A stretch of DNA of 64,000 nucleotides. Source: Coprobacillus cateniformis. GTDB lineage: Bacteria; Bacillota_I; Bacilli_A; Erysipelotrichales; Coprobacillaceae. The first letter of the stretch is position 1. Every line of letters starts with the position of its first letter. The notes beneath the pieces were generated by a model. It saw nothing but the letters and a program-made list of their open reading frames with translations. It had not been told where the DNA came from and made no database searches. The stretch is taken from positions 771,990 to 835,989 of the forward strand of contig NZ_WSNW01000001.1 of NCBI RefSeq assembly GCF_009767585.1. The letters are read 5' to 3'. Below, piece by piece: positions 1-9,186 of the stretch. The position numbers were made by a program, and so were the translations under genes.

Positions 1-22
1 ATGTCACAGCAACAATTTTCAT
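1..22 (-). CDS. Start of a PTS sugar transporter subunit (fructose IIB-like), cut by window edge
   Basis: Only the first seven codons are in the window; they read MKIVAVT behind a strong GGAGGAGG ribosome binding site at about 30-37. This is how fructose-type PTS IIB domains usually begin (MKIVAVTACPTGIAHT). It starts 16 bases after the stop of the BglG-type regulator on the same strand, and these regulators normally control an adjacent PTS. The family call rests on seven residues plus context, so it is tentative. Confidence 0.5.
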
Positions 23-38
23 TTTCTAATCCTCCTCC

Positions 39-1967
39 TTATTGATTAATACTTTTTATAAATTCATCTTTTGTGTTCATTTTAAAATATTTTTCAACAT
101 CTTTTCTTTCTCGAATGAATTGATAAAGTTCTCCTAAAAGATTTCTTACATTTGCTTTATCTTTTTGATTGATATTGATTAAAGCCACAACATCAATCTT
201 TTTATCATTCCATAATATCTTATGTTTTAAATTAACAATAACTATTTTTGTTTCTCGTGTATATTCAATCGATGCATGAGGAATGGCAACTCCTGAATCC
301 AATGCAGTCGTCCCTATTTTTTCACGTTCTAAAATAGATTTTTCAAATCCCTCTTTCACATATCCAGCTGAATATAACTTTTCCATCACAAACTTTAAAC
401 ACTCATCTTTATTCTTGAATTCCATATCCCAAAAAATCATTTTCTCTTCAATATATTGTTTTAAATATTGAAAGTGCTCAATTTCTCTTTCATAGTCATC
501 TTTATAAAAGAAATTTGCATATTTCTCTGTGATCTTTTTTAAATCTGAATTGGATATCAATGCACTCACTTTAATGATAGGAATATCTTCAATATCTAAA
601 TCAATTGTTGAAATAATCAAATCTATTTTCCTTAAATCACGCTTCTTTAAGGCATGGTATGTTGTAATTTCAAGAGTATCTTGAGCAGGAATCGCTTTTT
701 GAATTTTATGAAAGATTAATTCTGATGTTCCAATCCCACTTAAACACACTATTAATATTTTTTTACCACCTTTATTTCTTTCTAAAGCAACTTGGAAATA
801 AACTGTCAAAAAAGCAATTTCATCTTCCGTTAAAATGACCTGATATTGAGATTCAATTTTATAGACACTATGTGCGATAATTGAAAACAATATAGAATAC
901 TGTGTCTGGATTTCATGTAGTAAAGGATTCTTAATATTGGCATTCATACGCAATCTATAGATCATAGGTGTAAAATGAAACAAGAGACTTTTGAGCAGCT
1001 TCTGGTCTTGATTAAGATTCACTTTTAAGATTTCACTCAATTGATTGATAAGTTCTTGAATGGAACTTAAATATATTGGATTGACTGGAACTTCTTTTAT
1101 CTTTATTTTTAAAGCCATCAATTGTTTATTTATATAATCAACATCTTGACTTTCATAAACGATTTGAAACTGACTACAAATACGTTTTAAAAGTTCTTCT
1201 GCTAATATATAAGAATCTAAATATTTCATTTCTTCAAATAAAAAATCTTTTTCAATATATGGGTGTTTGCCATACTTCAGTCTTGATATAAAAACAATTA
1301 ATGTTATGAACATACGCCTTGAATACTTATGAGAAACATGAAGCTGATACTCACCAATAAATTCATGAAATATCTGATAAACACCATCAACAATCTCGCC
1401 TTCTATAAATAATTTTAAGAGAGATAAATCTTCTTTTTGTAATGTGTCTTCACTTCTTTTCTTCTTTAATGAAAGTCGTTCTTCTAAATACGTGACTTGA
1501 CAAAGTTGTTTGTGATATTCATCACCAATAACGTATGTTCCTTTTTTATCAGAAACAAGCTGAATAGAATATTTCTTAAAGAAATGTTGGATTTTTTCTA
1601 AATCCTTTGTAATAGAAGATGTACTCACCATAAAATAATCAGATAGTTTTTGATAAGTCAATGTTTGTTCTTCGAGAATGAGTTTTTGAATAATAATAAG
1701 TTGCCTTTCTAATGTACTTAAAACCTCTACACCATTAAGTGAATGTAATAAGTCTATCTTATCTTTTTGTGAACCAATCAATCGAATTCCTCTTCCCTGT
1801 ACTTTATGAACATATAAATCACTATCTTTGAGTTCTTCTTCTATGAACTCTAAATAATTAAAAATGGTTCTTGTAGAAACATTTAGGCCCAAAGCAAAGA
1901 AGGATACTGTTTGATAATCATCTTCTTCAATCATTTTTTCAATTAACTGAATAGCTTTTTTATTCAT
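39..1967 (-). CDS. BglG/MtlR-family PTS-regulated transcriptional activator (HTH-PRD-PRD-EIIB-EIIA)
   Basis: This 642-residue protein is a transcription regulator whose activity is set by PTS phosphorylation. Two helix-turn-helix segments lie at about residues 1-65 and 85-130, followed by two PRD domains (about 185-285 and 300-395). A IIB-like domain near 404-490 carries the Cys loop CLSGIGTS, and a IIA (fructose/mannitol) domain from about 505 carries the active His in GVAIPHAS. The domain order matches MtlR/ManR-type activators rather than RNA-binding antiterminators, because no CAT domain is present. The start has the site AAGGAGGATATTT. It lies directly upstream of a PTS gene that runs off the window, its likely target. 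Confidence 0.9.
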   Translation of the reverse strand: MNKKAIQLIEKMIEEDDYQTVSFFALGLNVSTRTIFNYLEFIEEELKDSDLYVHKVQGRGIRLIGSQKDKIDLLHSLNGVEVLSTLERQLIIIQKLILEEQTLTYQKLSDYFMVSTSSITKDLEKIQHFFKKYSIQLVSDKKGTYVIGDEYHKQLCQVTYLEERLSLKKKRSEDTLQKEDLSLLKLFIEGEIVDGVYQIFHEFIGEYQLHVSHKYSRRMFITLIVFISRLKYGKHPYIEKDFLFEEMKYLDSYILAEELLKRICSQFQIVYESQDVDYINKQLMALKIKIKEVPVNPIYLSSIQELINQLSEILKVNLNQDQKLLKSLLFHFTPMIYRLRMNANIKNPLLHEIQTQYSILFSIIAHSVYKIESQYQVILTEDEIAFLTVYFQVALERNKGGKKILIVCLSGIGTSELIFHKIQKAIPAQDTLEITTYHALKKRDLRKIDLIISTIDLDIEDIPIIKVSALISNSDLKKITEKYANFFYKDDYEREIEHFQYLKQYIEEKMIFWDMEFKNKDECLKFVMEKLYSAGYVKEGFEKSILEREKIGTTALDSGVAIPHASIEYTRETKIVIVNLKHKILWNDKKIDVVALININQKDKANVRNLLGELYQFIRERKDVEKYFKMNTKDEFIKSINQ

Positions 1968-2086
1968 AAATATCCTCCTTTCTACACATTTTATTTTATC
2001 ACTTTTTGTCGAAATTGATATCTCAATTCACTTCATCATCAATCATGCAAAAAAAGAATATATATAATAACCACTATACAAACGAG

Positions 2087-2118
2087 TAAAAAAAAGTAAC
2101 ATCACGTATGATGTCACT
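2087..2118 (-). terminator. Rho-independent terminator of the HAD-acetyltransferase gene
   Basis: On the minus strand a 10-bp stem (AGTgACATCA pairing with TGATGTtACT, loop TACG) is followed by eight T residues. It lies about 70 bases after the stop of the gene ending at 2186 and upstream of the BglG-type regulator. Confidence 0.85.
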
Positions 2119-2185
2119 TCTCAACAATCCATATCTTATATATAATTCATCTTTATAATCACATAAAAATAAATATTTAATCAAT

Positions 2186-3538
2186 TTACTCAATTTCTTT
2201 AACGACACGACAAGGGTTCCCAAATGCTACAACATTTTTAGGAATATCTTTATTTACAACACTTCCAGCCCCAATAACTGAGCCACTTCCAATTGTCACA
2301 CCAGGTAACACCACAACATTCGCCCCTAACCAAACATTATCTCCAATTGTAATTGGTTTTGCTTTTTCATAACCAGCATTTCTTTTTTTATAATTTAAAG
2401 GATGAATAGCTGTGTATAAACCAACTGATGGACCAATAAAAACATTATCTCCAATCGTAATCTTTGCACCATCCATAAAATAAGCATTGGAATTAACAAA
2501 AATATTTTTACCAAGTTGAATATATGGTCCACAATCACATAAAAAAGGTGGAACAATTTCTAGATTCTCAACTTTGGCTTGAAAAATGTCCTCAAGAATG
2601 CTCTGACGCTGTTTTAATTCTAAAGGATCTGTTTGATTATATCGATAACAAAGATGATGCGTATTCAATCTATCCTTAACAACTTTTGGATCATGATTAG
2701 CGTCATACCACATTCCAAGTAATGCTTTTTCTCTTTCAGTCACTTCAGGAATATCAAAGAGTTCTAACAATGTTTGAATAACGCCATGTTGATTATTTGA
2801 TGGAACAACGCGATAAGCAACTTCCTTAATCGCTTGACTTCCATTATCCATTGCAAATCCATATTTCACTTTTTCAATCATTTCCTTGTCATTACCACCA
2901 TCACCAAATGCTACACACTCGTCTAATGAGATATGATATCGTTGACAGAGAAATTCAATTGCTGATCCTTTATGAAAACCAGGAACAATTAAATCAATGC
3001 TTCCATGCCCGCTTGATACAGGCTGAATAACATGGCCTAAATCTTGAATAAGGTCTTTTAAGATATCTTCTGTTTCATTTTCAGGTACCATTAAAGCAAT
3101 TTTTAAGATTGTATCATTGATTTCTTTTAATGATTCAATGATTTCTAAACGATAATAATATTTTGAATAACAATCATAAAATTCTTGATCCCCATTTAAA
3201 AGATAAGCAGATTTCATTCCACATAAACATATACGAATATGTTTATTTCTTTGTAATCTTTGAATAATAATATCTAGATTTTCATAAGGAATTTCATTAT
3301 GAAAAATGTCTTGTTTATTTTCAATAATCAATGCACCATTTTCACTAATATAAGTGAGTTCATCTTGGAAATCATCAAAAAAAGATTTTAATTGATAATA
3401 TTGATTTCCACTTGCAACAACAAAGTGTATTTCATTTCTTTTCAAATATTGATAAATTTTTCTAAAGATACTTCTTTGATAATTCATTTGAGAATCCAAA
3501 AAAGTTCCATCCATATCTACCGCTATAAGTTTAATCAT
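2186..3538 (-). CDS. Fusion of Cof-type HAD phosphatase with maltose/galactoside-type O-acetyltransferase
   Basis: This 450-residue protein joins two enzymes. Residues 1 to about 262 are a Cof-like HAD phosphatase: the nucleophile motif DMDGTFLD is at the N terminus and GDGGNDKEMI is the late Mg-binding motif, typical of sugar-phosphate phosphatases. From about 265 the sequence restarts like a maltose acetyltransferase (TEREKALLGMWYDANHDP) and continues into left-handed beta-helix hexapeptide repeats. The putative catalytic His is in TAIHPLNY, and the end is GNPCRVVKEI. Both halves look complete. A sugar phosphate could be dephosphorylated and then acetylated, but the substrate cannot be read from sequence. 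The site AAAAAGGAGT precedes the ATG. Confidence 0.88.
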   Translation of the reverse strand: MIKLIAVDMDGTFLDSQMNYQRSIFRKIYQYLKRNEIHFVVASGNQYYQLKSFFDDFQDELTYISENGALIIENKQDIFHNEIPYENLDIIIQRLQRNKHIRICLCGMKSAYLLNGDQEFYDCYSKYYYRLEIIESLKEINDTILKIALMVPENETEDILKDLIQDLGHVIQPVSSGHGSIDLIVPGFHKGSAIEFLCQRYHISLDECVAFGDGGNDKEMIEKVKYGFAMDNGSQAIKEVAYRVVPSNNQHGVIQTLLELFDIPEVTEREKALLGMWYDANHDPKVVKDRLNTHHLCYRYNQTDPLELKQRQSILEDIFQAKVENLEIVPPFLCDCGPYIQLGKNIFVNSNAYFMDGAKITIGDNVFIGPSVGLYTAIHPLNYKKRNAGYEKAKPITIGDNVWLGANVVVLPGVTIGSGSVIGAGSVVNKDIPKNVVAFGNPCRVVKEIE

Positions 3539-3654
3539 CTTATCTACTCCTTTTTATAATATTAGTATTATAATCTAAATATCAACGCATGAAAACAAAT
3601 ATCAGATGATTTTCAAGACTTGAAATTATTAACCCACTGATTGAGAAAAGGAAC

Positions 3655-6324
3655 TTATTCTAAAGCCCCTTTCACCTTCTTTTTTGTTAAACAGCGCTCT
3701 TGTCGGTTTGCTAAAGCATGTATTCTTCCTTGTAACAAGATTTGTCTCCCTTGAGTATTTCGTGTATAAATAACATCATATCTTCCAATAAAGGGTTTCA
3801 TATATTGAGCAAATATCTGGGCATCTTCTTTACGTTTCGCAAAAATTTCTGGAATAACAAAATAACCTTCCATTTTACGTTTCTTTCTTGATTTATATAA
3901 AATATATCTCTGATTATCAATTTCTCCAAAAAATTCATATACACATTTAGCAAATAATGTCTTATCATGACCAGTCCCACCAGCTAAGTAAACAACATGA
4001 TAAATCCCCATTAATTCAGTCTTAACAATGCAATGAAGTGATTCTAACTGTCCCGTTGCCTGCATAGCCTGGAGAATACCTTGTCCAAATATTTGTAAAC
4101 GTGATAAAGGATTTTTATATAGCACAATCTTTTTAGCAAATATAAATAAACAATAAAGTACGATAAAAAGATAAAGTCCCAAAATGATAGCCATTGTTCC
4201 TAAAATAGGTAACAAACTTATTCCCAGTATCATTCCTAAAACACCACAGATCAATGTCATGATAAAATGTCTAATCGCATCTGTTAAAATAACTGCTGTG
4301 ATCATTTTTTCTTTAACCTCTACATCTTCAACCACTTCCATTTTATCATATACAGCCAAAGATTGATTCCAACGTTTTTTTAAATGATCCCTATTTGATG
4401 ATAATTGTAACATTTGTTTATTTGTCAATTGAATATTATGCTGGTTCAAAGGTAATTTGATGGCAGTTAAACGTTCTGTTCCATTTTCAATAATATTATC
4501 AGTATAATGTAATCCTAAGAAATGTTCCATACGACGACATAATGTCTGATAGTCTTCACTTGCTTCTAAACCTTCTAAAGTTTTCGCCTTCTGAGGGTCA
4601 ACACAAACCAAATGCCATATATGACTTGTTTTCTGTGGATTATTTGTGAAAGTACGTATTGCTCTTCCACGCATCTGATTACTTAACATAAAAGAGCCAA
4701 CAAAACTAGCAAGTATAAGAGTATTGACACAAGGGGAATCCCATCCCTCTCCAAGCAGTGATTTTGTTCCAATTAAGACCTGTATATAACCCATTTCAAA
4801 CAACGAACTCACTGCCCCTACTATAGAATGATTATTTCCACTCATATTGACTTTTACATATTCATTTTGACTTATACATCCAAGAGATTCAAAAGAAATT
4901 CTTTCAGGTTCTTCAACAAGCATTTTTAATTTTTCTTTTGCATGACTAGGAATAATCACCATCGTACCACAGAGAACTCCCAATTGGATATTCTCCTGCT
5001 GATTTTCATTTTCTCTTCTTAATAATTCAAAAAATGGTAAAACCCCTAAATTATGAACATCCCTTGAATCATCACCAACTGCTTTTTCATATTCACTGCG
5101 TATATAATCTGTTAAGATTAATAATCTTAAATCATCTTTCATACATTTGTATTCATGAAAAACAATATCTTTTATACTGTCACATTTACCAACTGATTTC
5201 ACTAACATTTTTTCAATTGCCTGATTCACAACAATAGTCACTTGATTTCTTTCAATAAAACCTAGAGACTTTAATTCTTTGATAAGTTCCTTTTGATAAT
5301 CTTCATCTATATGATATGAAAATGTATCATCATATAATAACCCTTGTAATAAAATCTGTAACCATTTCACTGACATCTTTTCTAACTGTTTATAACCTAA
5401 AATCTGTTTAAATTGGGTTGGATAACTTAACTTCTTTTCTTCTAAATAAATAAGTAGTGCTGATAAATATTCTGGCTTTTCTAATAAATGATCTAAATCA
5501 ATATGTCCATGTAAACATTGATGTGACTGAATAACAGATTGAAACTGTAAATCGTTCATGATTCTTTGAAGAAGAACTTCTCCATTTTCTTTGAATACTT
5601 TAATCTCCTGTTGTTCTTCTTTTGTTGGATAATTAAAATAAACATAATCTTGATGAGGACATAGACTCCCCTCCTTTACCAATTCAGGGACAGTTATTTC
5701 TTCATCAATTTCACCACACATATCAATGTAACGAGTCCACATAGATAGCGAAGAATCATATGGTGGAGTCGCAGTTAAAGCAATCGTATAATCCCACTTT
5801 AATTCCTTTTTAAATGTTTCTAATGATTTCCACCATTCATTACGTAAATGATGACACTCATCTAAACATATTGTTTGTATTTTAGCATCTTGAATTGCCT
5901 GTAAGAGATGATAATCGTGATAATCAACTTCTTCTTTTCTCTTTATTCCCTCATCATCTTCTTCAACAAGTTCTCCCTGATATCCTGACATGGCACTATG
6001 GATCGCTTGATATGTTGTCACTGTAATAAGTTTTAAATCTTTAATATCCTGTGATATGTAGTTGCTTGCTACAATACCTTGACATAAAAAGGCTTCTTCA
6101 ATTCTCTCTACCCATTGTTCTCGTATTGTTATTGTTGGAACAAGAATAATAGCTGGTTGATCTAATAAACGAATCAATTCAATGCCCAGTGTTGTTTTTC
6201 CAGAACCAGGAGCTGCAACAATATGCACTTTTCCATCACGTTTATATTCTAAAAAATGGTCTAATACTCTTTTTTGATAAGAACGCCACTCTCCACGAAA
6301 CTCTAATATATGATCATATAACAT
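3655..6324 (-). CDS. DEAD/DEAH-type (superfamily 2) helicase with an inserted membrane hairpin
   Basis: This 889-residue protein is a superfamily 2 ATPase. It shows Walker A APGSGKTT (38-45), DECH box (about 155-158), motif III-like ALTATPP, and a helicase C-terminal core with GTKSLLGEGWDSP and the arginine-finger motif QMRGRAIR. Between about residues 675 and 730 there are two strongly hydrophobic stretches separated by a short turn, predicted to form a transmembrane hairpin. About 160 mostly soluble residues follow. Nucleic-acid helicases rarely carry membrane segments, so the target is unclear. It stands alone with a 350-base upstream gap. Helicase assignment is firm; its role is not known. 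Confidence 0.85.
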   Translation of the reverse strand: MLYDHILEFRGEWRSYQKRVLDHFLEYKRDGKVHIVAAPGSGKTTLGIELIRLLDQPAIILVPTITIREQWVERIEEAFLCQGIVASNYISQDIKDLKLITVTTYQAIHSAMSGYQGELVEEDDEGIKRKEEVDYHDYHLLQAIQDAKIQTICLDECHHLRNEWWKSLETFKKELKWDYTIALTATPPYDSSLSMWTRYIDMCGEIDEEITVPELVKEGSLCPHQDYVYFNYPTKEEQQEIKVFKENGEVLLQRIMNDLQFQSVIQSHQCLHGHIDLDHLLEKPEYLSALLIYLEEKKLSYPTQFKQILGYKQLEKMSVKWLQILLQGLLYDDTFSYHIDEDYQKELIKELKSLGFIERNQVTIVVNQAIEKMLVKSVGKCDSIKDIVFHEYKCMKDDLRLLILTDYIRSEYEKAVGDDSRDVHNLGVLPFFELLRRENENQQENIQLGVLCGTMVIIPSHAKEKLKMLVEEPERISFESLGCISQNEYVKVNMSGNNHSIVGAVSSLFEMGYIQVLIGTKSLLGEGWDSPCVNTLILASFVGSFMLSNQMRGRAIRTFTNNPQKTSHIWHLVCVDPQKAKTLEGLEASEDYQTLCRRMEHFLGLHYTDNIIENGTERLTAIKLPLNQHNIQLTNKQMLQLSSNRDHLKKRWNQSLAVYDKMEVVEDVEVKEKMITAVILTDAIRHFIMTLICGVLGMILGISLLPILGTMAIILGLYLFIVLYCLFIFAKKIVLYKNPLSRLQIFGQGILQAMQATGQLESLHCIVKTELMGIYHVVYLAGGTGHDKTLFAKCVYEFFGEIDNQRYILYKSRKKRKMEGYFVIPEIFAKRKEDAQIFAQYMKPFIGRYDVIYTRNTQGRQILLQGRIHALANRQERCLTKKKVKGALE

Positions 6325-6496
6325 AATATCCCTCCATCGTTATATTCATCTTATCATAATTAAGTCTCTTTTTGTTTTTTAACGGGAAAAAAGTCTCTTA
6401 TAAATAAAGAATACATTTGTCTATATAGTTTATTGTCTTAAAATATATAGTGAATTATCCTTGTAAACATCTTATATTACATATTTTGCCTATCTT

Positions 6497-6571
6497 GTAA
6501 AAGATGCAAGAAGTCTACGACCAACTTCTTGCTCCCTGTCATATGTAACATACTTTTTTGCATCTTTTTAA
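6497..6571. repeat. Nested inverted repeats with two alternative pairings
   Basis: AAAAGATGCAAGAAGT (from 6499) can pair with ACTTCTTGC at 6524-6532 or with the longer ACTTTTTTGCATCTTTT ending near 6569. The two pairings exclude each other. The element lies in the 351-base gap between the deacetylase terminator and the helicase start. In that gap I see no gene, and nothing else except the adjoining terminator. Confidence 0.5.
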
Positions 6572-6620
6572 AAAAAAGAAGTCAAACAAACAGATATTCA
6601 TGATATCTATTCATTTGACT
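6572..6620 (-). terminator. Rho-independent terminator of the stand-alone ChbG-like gene
   Basis: On the minus strand AGTCAAA pairs with TTTGACT, and an inner AGATAT/ATATCT stem is separated from it by a 5x5 internal loop. A T-rich run (TTCTTTTTTTT) follows. It lies 56 bases downstream of the deacetylase gene. Confidence 0.85.
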
Positions 6621-6675
6621 CCAAGAATTTCTGCACTTTGTGATAAAATTGATTAAACACATAAACCTGTTTAAA

Positions 6676-7437
6676 TTATTTGACCAAATCTCTAAATGAA
6701 ATCACTTCTACCCCTTCTTGATCTAACCATTCTTTTAATTTTGTACTTGTTACCAAGGTATAATCTTTTAAACGTTCATCTATCATTGATGAAGTCACTG
6801 ATAAATCATAATCAATAAATCCTGGATGTGTCACAAGTAAATTCAATCCATCTTTTATTTGATAATCTCCCTTTATAAACATATCTTCAAAATGGTTATT
6901 ATGTTGTTGATAATATTCATATTGTTTCATTGCTTGCTCATGAATAGACTTATCAAAACATTTATCATATATGCATACTGGAACCTGATATTCTTGATAA
7001 ACTCTTAAAACTGCATTAATGAGTTCTGGAACTTCTAAAACATGTAAGTCAATATACTCAGGTAACTGTCCTACCCAGTCAATATATCTTTCTATTTGAT
7101 ACTTTGCTTCTAAATATGCTTCATCTTCATTAAATAATACTTCACCTTTAATAAGCTGTTCTCTTCTGAAACGACTAGAGATAAAAACACCATTTTCATC
7201 AACTAATGTTGGAATTTGATCAATTGGTGCTAATGCTTTTCCATTGGTTACATTTACATGCAAACCTAAGCATAATCCTTTATGTTTCTTTGCAAGTAGG
7301 ATAGCTTCTTTAGCATAAGGCATATTGATCATAATGGCCATACTATTGACAATACCTTTTTCATAAGCTGATAGCATTCCCAAAGTCACACCTTCACTAT
7401 ATCCTAAATCATCACCACGTACTAATAATTTTTTCAT
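6676..7437 (-). CDS. ChbG/YdjC-family carbohydrate deacetylase
   Basis: This 253-residue protein starts MKKLLVRGDDLGYS, where the paired Asp is the metal-binding motif of the ChbG/YdjC fold. LGLHVNVTNGKAL (metal His), DLHVLEVP and a late THPGFIDYDL motif follow. The family removes N-acetyl groups from chitooligosaccharides in the studied case, E. coli ChbG. The usual DSHxH signature is weakened here to DLHVL, so the second metal ligand set differs from the other ChbG-like protein at 15091-15888. It sits downstream of the glycerol operon with a 142-base gap and has its own terminator, so it may be a separate unit. The substrate is unknown. Confidence 0.8.
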   Translation of the reverse strand: MKKLLVRGDDLGYSEGVTLGMLSAYEKGIVNSMAIMINMPYAKEAILLAKKHKGLCLGLHVNVTNGKALAPIDQIPTLVDENGVFISSRFRREQLIKGEVLFNEDEAYLEAKYQIERYIDWVGQLPEYIDLHVLEVPELINAVLRVYQEYQVPVCIYDKCFDKSIHEQAMKQYEYYQQHNNHFEDMFIKGDYQIKDGLNLLVTHPGFIDYDLSVTSSMIDERLKDYTLVTSTKLKEWLDQEGVEVISFRDLVK

Positions 7438-7579
7438 ATACTACCTCTATTCTTTCTTAGAATTATATCTTTATTGATATATTTTTCATTCATAATATCT
7501 ACAAAACATATTCCTCGTTAACACTAATCGTCTTTCAAATTTAATCTTAATGTATGTCCTCATAAACAAAATGAGTTCT

Positions 7580-7957
7580 TTAATCAACTCTCTTCATACT
7601 GCGACTGGCAATCATATCAATACCTAATCCAAAAATATCTTTGACAATAATATCTTTTTCATGAACAGGAGCAGTCACAACAACTTCTTTAAGTAATTTC
7701 ATTGTTTCTTCTATCTTATCAAATGGTATTGGAGCAGAAGATATAACTGGTATTTGATGATAAATAGCATTTTTAATCACAACCGTTGTTGTTAACATAC
7801 GTGTTGGATGAGTCATTTCAGCAATTGCATACTGCTTACCTCTTGGACAAGTATTTCCACTCACTTCAATTTCTTCACCATCTTGCCTGATTGTTAGATG
7901 ACAGCCAATTGGACAAGTGATACAAACCATCTCTTTTAACATACTTTCACTTCCCAT
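7580..7957 (-). CDS. DUF1667 protein, small Cys-rich partner of glycerol-type FAD oxidoreductases
   Basis: This 125-residue protein has CITCPIGCHL near its start and a fourth Cys in NTCPRG, a likely metal or Fe-S cluster site. The DUF1667 family is commonly found beside two FAD oxidoreductases and GlpK in Bacillota, exactly as here. The chosen ATG (7957) has AAGGAGAT at good spacing and overlaps the upstream gene by 22 bases, which suggests translational coupling. An internal ATG at 7942 is a possible alternative with a weaker GGGAAG site. It is the last gene of the glpK operon. An electron-transfer role is inference. Confidence 0.8.
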   Translation of the reverse strand: MGSESMLKEMVCITCPIGCHLTIRQDGEEIEVSGNTCPRGKQYAIAEMTHPTRMLTTTVVIKNAIYHQIPVISSAPIPFDKIEETMKLLKEVVVTAPVHEKDIIVKDIFGLGIDMIASRSMKRVD

Positions 7958-9186
7958 TCTATATCTCCTTGAATTTGTGACAAATCACTAGCTTTTAAAA
8001 CGACTTTTTCCATTTCTGCTGGTGCAACACTGCGTTTTTTCACAATCTTTTGAAATTCACCACTTTTTATAATAATTTGACAATTCTTATGTGGTGCCTG
8101 TACCCTTAATGAGCATTCTATATCTCCTTGAGCATGTTCATGGATGATTTGAGGTAAAACATAAGAAATTCCATCTTTAGCAATTTGATTGAAAACATTT
8201 CCAGTCGTAGTTTTTCCTGAGATATATTGAACTGCATAATAACCTGCTTTATTGGCTTCAGATGTCACAAAGTCAACAAGATCGTGAACATGTAAAACAT
8301 TACCACATGCAAAAATACCAGGAATGGATGTCATATAACATTCATCAACAATAGCCCCTTTTGTTTGGGGATGAATTTTGATACCAGCATCCTCACTTAA
8401 TTTATTTTCTGGTATCAGACCAACTGATAATAATAAAGTATCAACCTCAAACTCTTTTTCAGTATCAGGTATAATTTGACGCTTTTCATCGACAGCTGAA
8501 ATAATCACCTTTTCAAGGTTATCTTTTCCAACTATTTTTGTTATTGTATGACTTAAATAAAGAGGAATATCAAAGTCTTCAAGACATTGTTTGATATTTC
8601 GTGCCAACCCATTAGAATAAGGCATTACCTCAGCAACTCCTAAAACCTTTGCACCCTCAAGTGTCATTCTCCTTGCCATAATTAAACCAATATCTCCACT
8701 TCCTAAAATAAAGACTTTTTTCCCAACTAAATAGCCATCAAGATTCAAAAATTTTTGGGCTTGTCCAGCATTATAAATTCCATTTGGACGTGTTCCTTTA
8801 ATATCAATAGCACCACGTGTTCTTTCACGACAACCCATAGCTAAAATAATGGCTTTTGCTTGAATCTCAATATATCCTTTTTTTGGAGAAACAACAGTTA
8901 GTGTTCGATCATCTCGCATCTCAATGACAGTACTCTCTAACCAAATTTCAATATCCGGATTATCCTCCACACGATCAATAAAACGCTGGGCGTAACCTGG
9001 TCCACTCAATTCTTCTTTAAAAGTATGAAGCCCAAAACCATTGTGGATACATTGTTGTAAAATTCCCCCACATTCAACACCTTGTTCAATAATTAAAACA
9101 TCATGGCACCCATTTTGACTCGCTTCATAAGCTGCTGCCAGTCCAGCACTTCCGCCACCAATAATCACTATATCATGTGTTTCCAT
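7936..9186 (-). CDS. NAD(P)/FAD-dependent oxidoreductase of the glycerol operon
   Basis: This 416-residue flavoprotein begins with the FAD-binding motif IVIIGGGSAGLAAA. A second Rossmann motif (VFILGSGDIGLIMAR, about residue 175) fits NAD(P)H binding, and a third FAD-contact motif is GIFACGNVLHVHD. The pair CGGILQQC near residue 40 and Cys residues in the C-terminal region resemble the GlpB-like/hydrogen-cyanide-synthase-B-like flavoproteins seen next to GlpA-like dehydrogenases. Its start shares one base with the stop of the upstream dehydrogenase (9186). It probably passes electrons from glycerol-3-phosphate oxidation to a pyridine nucleotide or another acceptor; this role is inferred from context. 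Confidence 0.8.
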   Translation of the reverse strand: METHDIVIIGGGSAGLAAAYEASQNGCHDVLIIEQGVECGGILQQCIHNGFGLHTFKEELSGPGYAQRFIDRVEDNPDIEIWLESTVIEMRDDRTLTVVSPKKGYIEIQAKAIILAMGCRERTRGAIDIKGTRPNGIYNAGQAQKFLNLDGYLVGKKVFILGSGDIGLIMARRMTLEGAKVLGVAEVMPYSNGLARNIKQCLEDFDIPLYLSHTITKIVGKDNLEKVIISAVDEKRQIIPDTEKEFEVDTLLLSVGLIPENKLSEDAGIKIHPQTKGAIVDECYMTSIPGIFACGNVLHVHDLVDFVTSEANKAGYYAVQYISGKTTTGNVFNQIAKDGISYVLPQIIHEHAQGDIECSLRVQAPHKNCQIIIKSGEFQKIVKKRSVAPAEMEKVVLKASDLSQIQGDIEWEVKVC

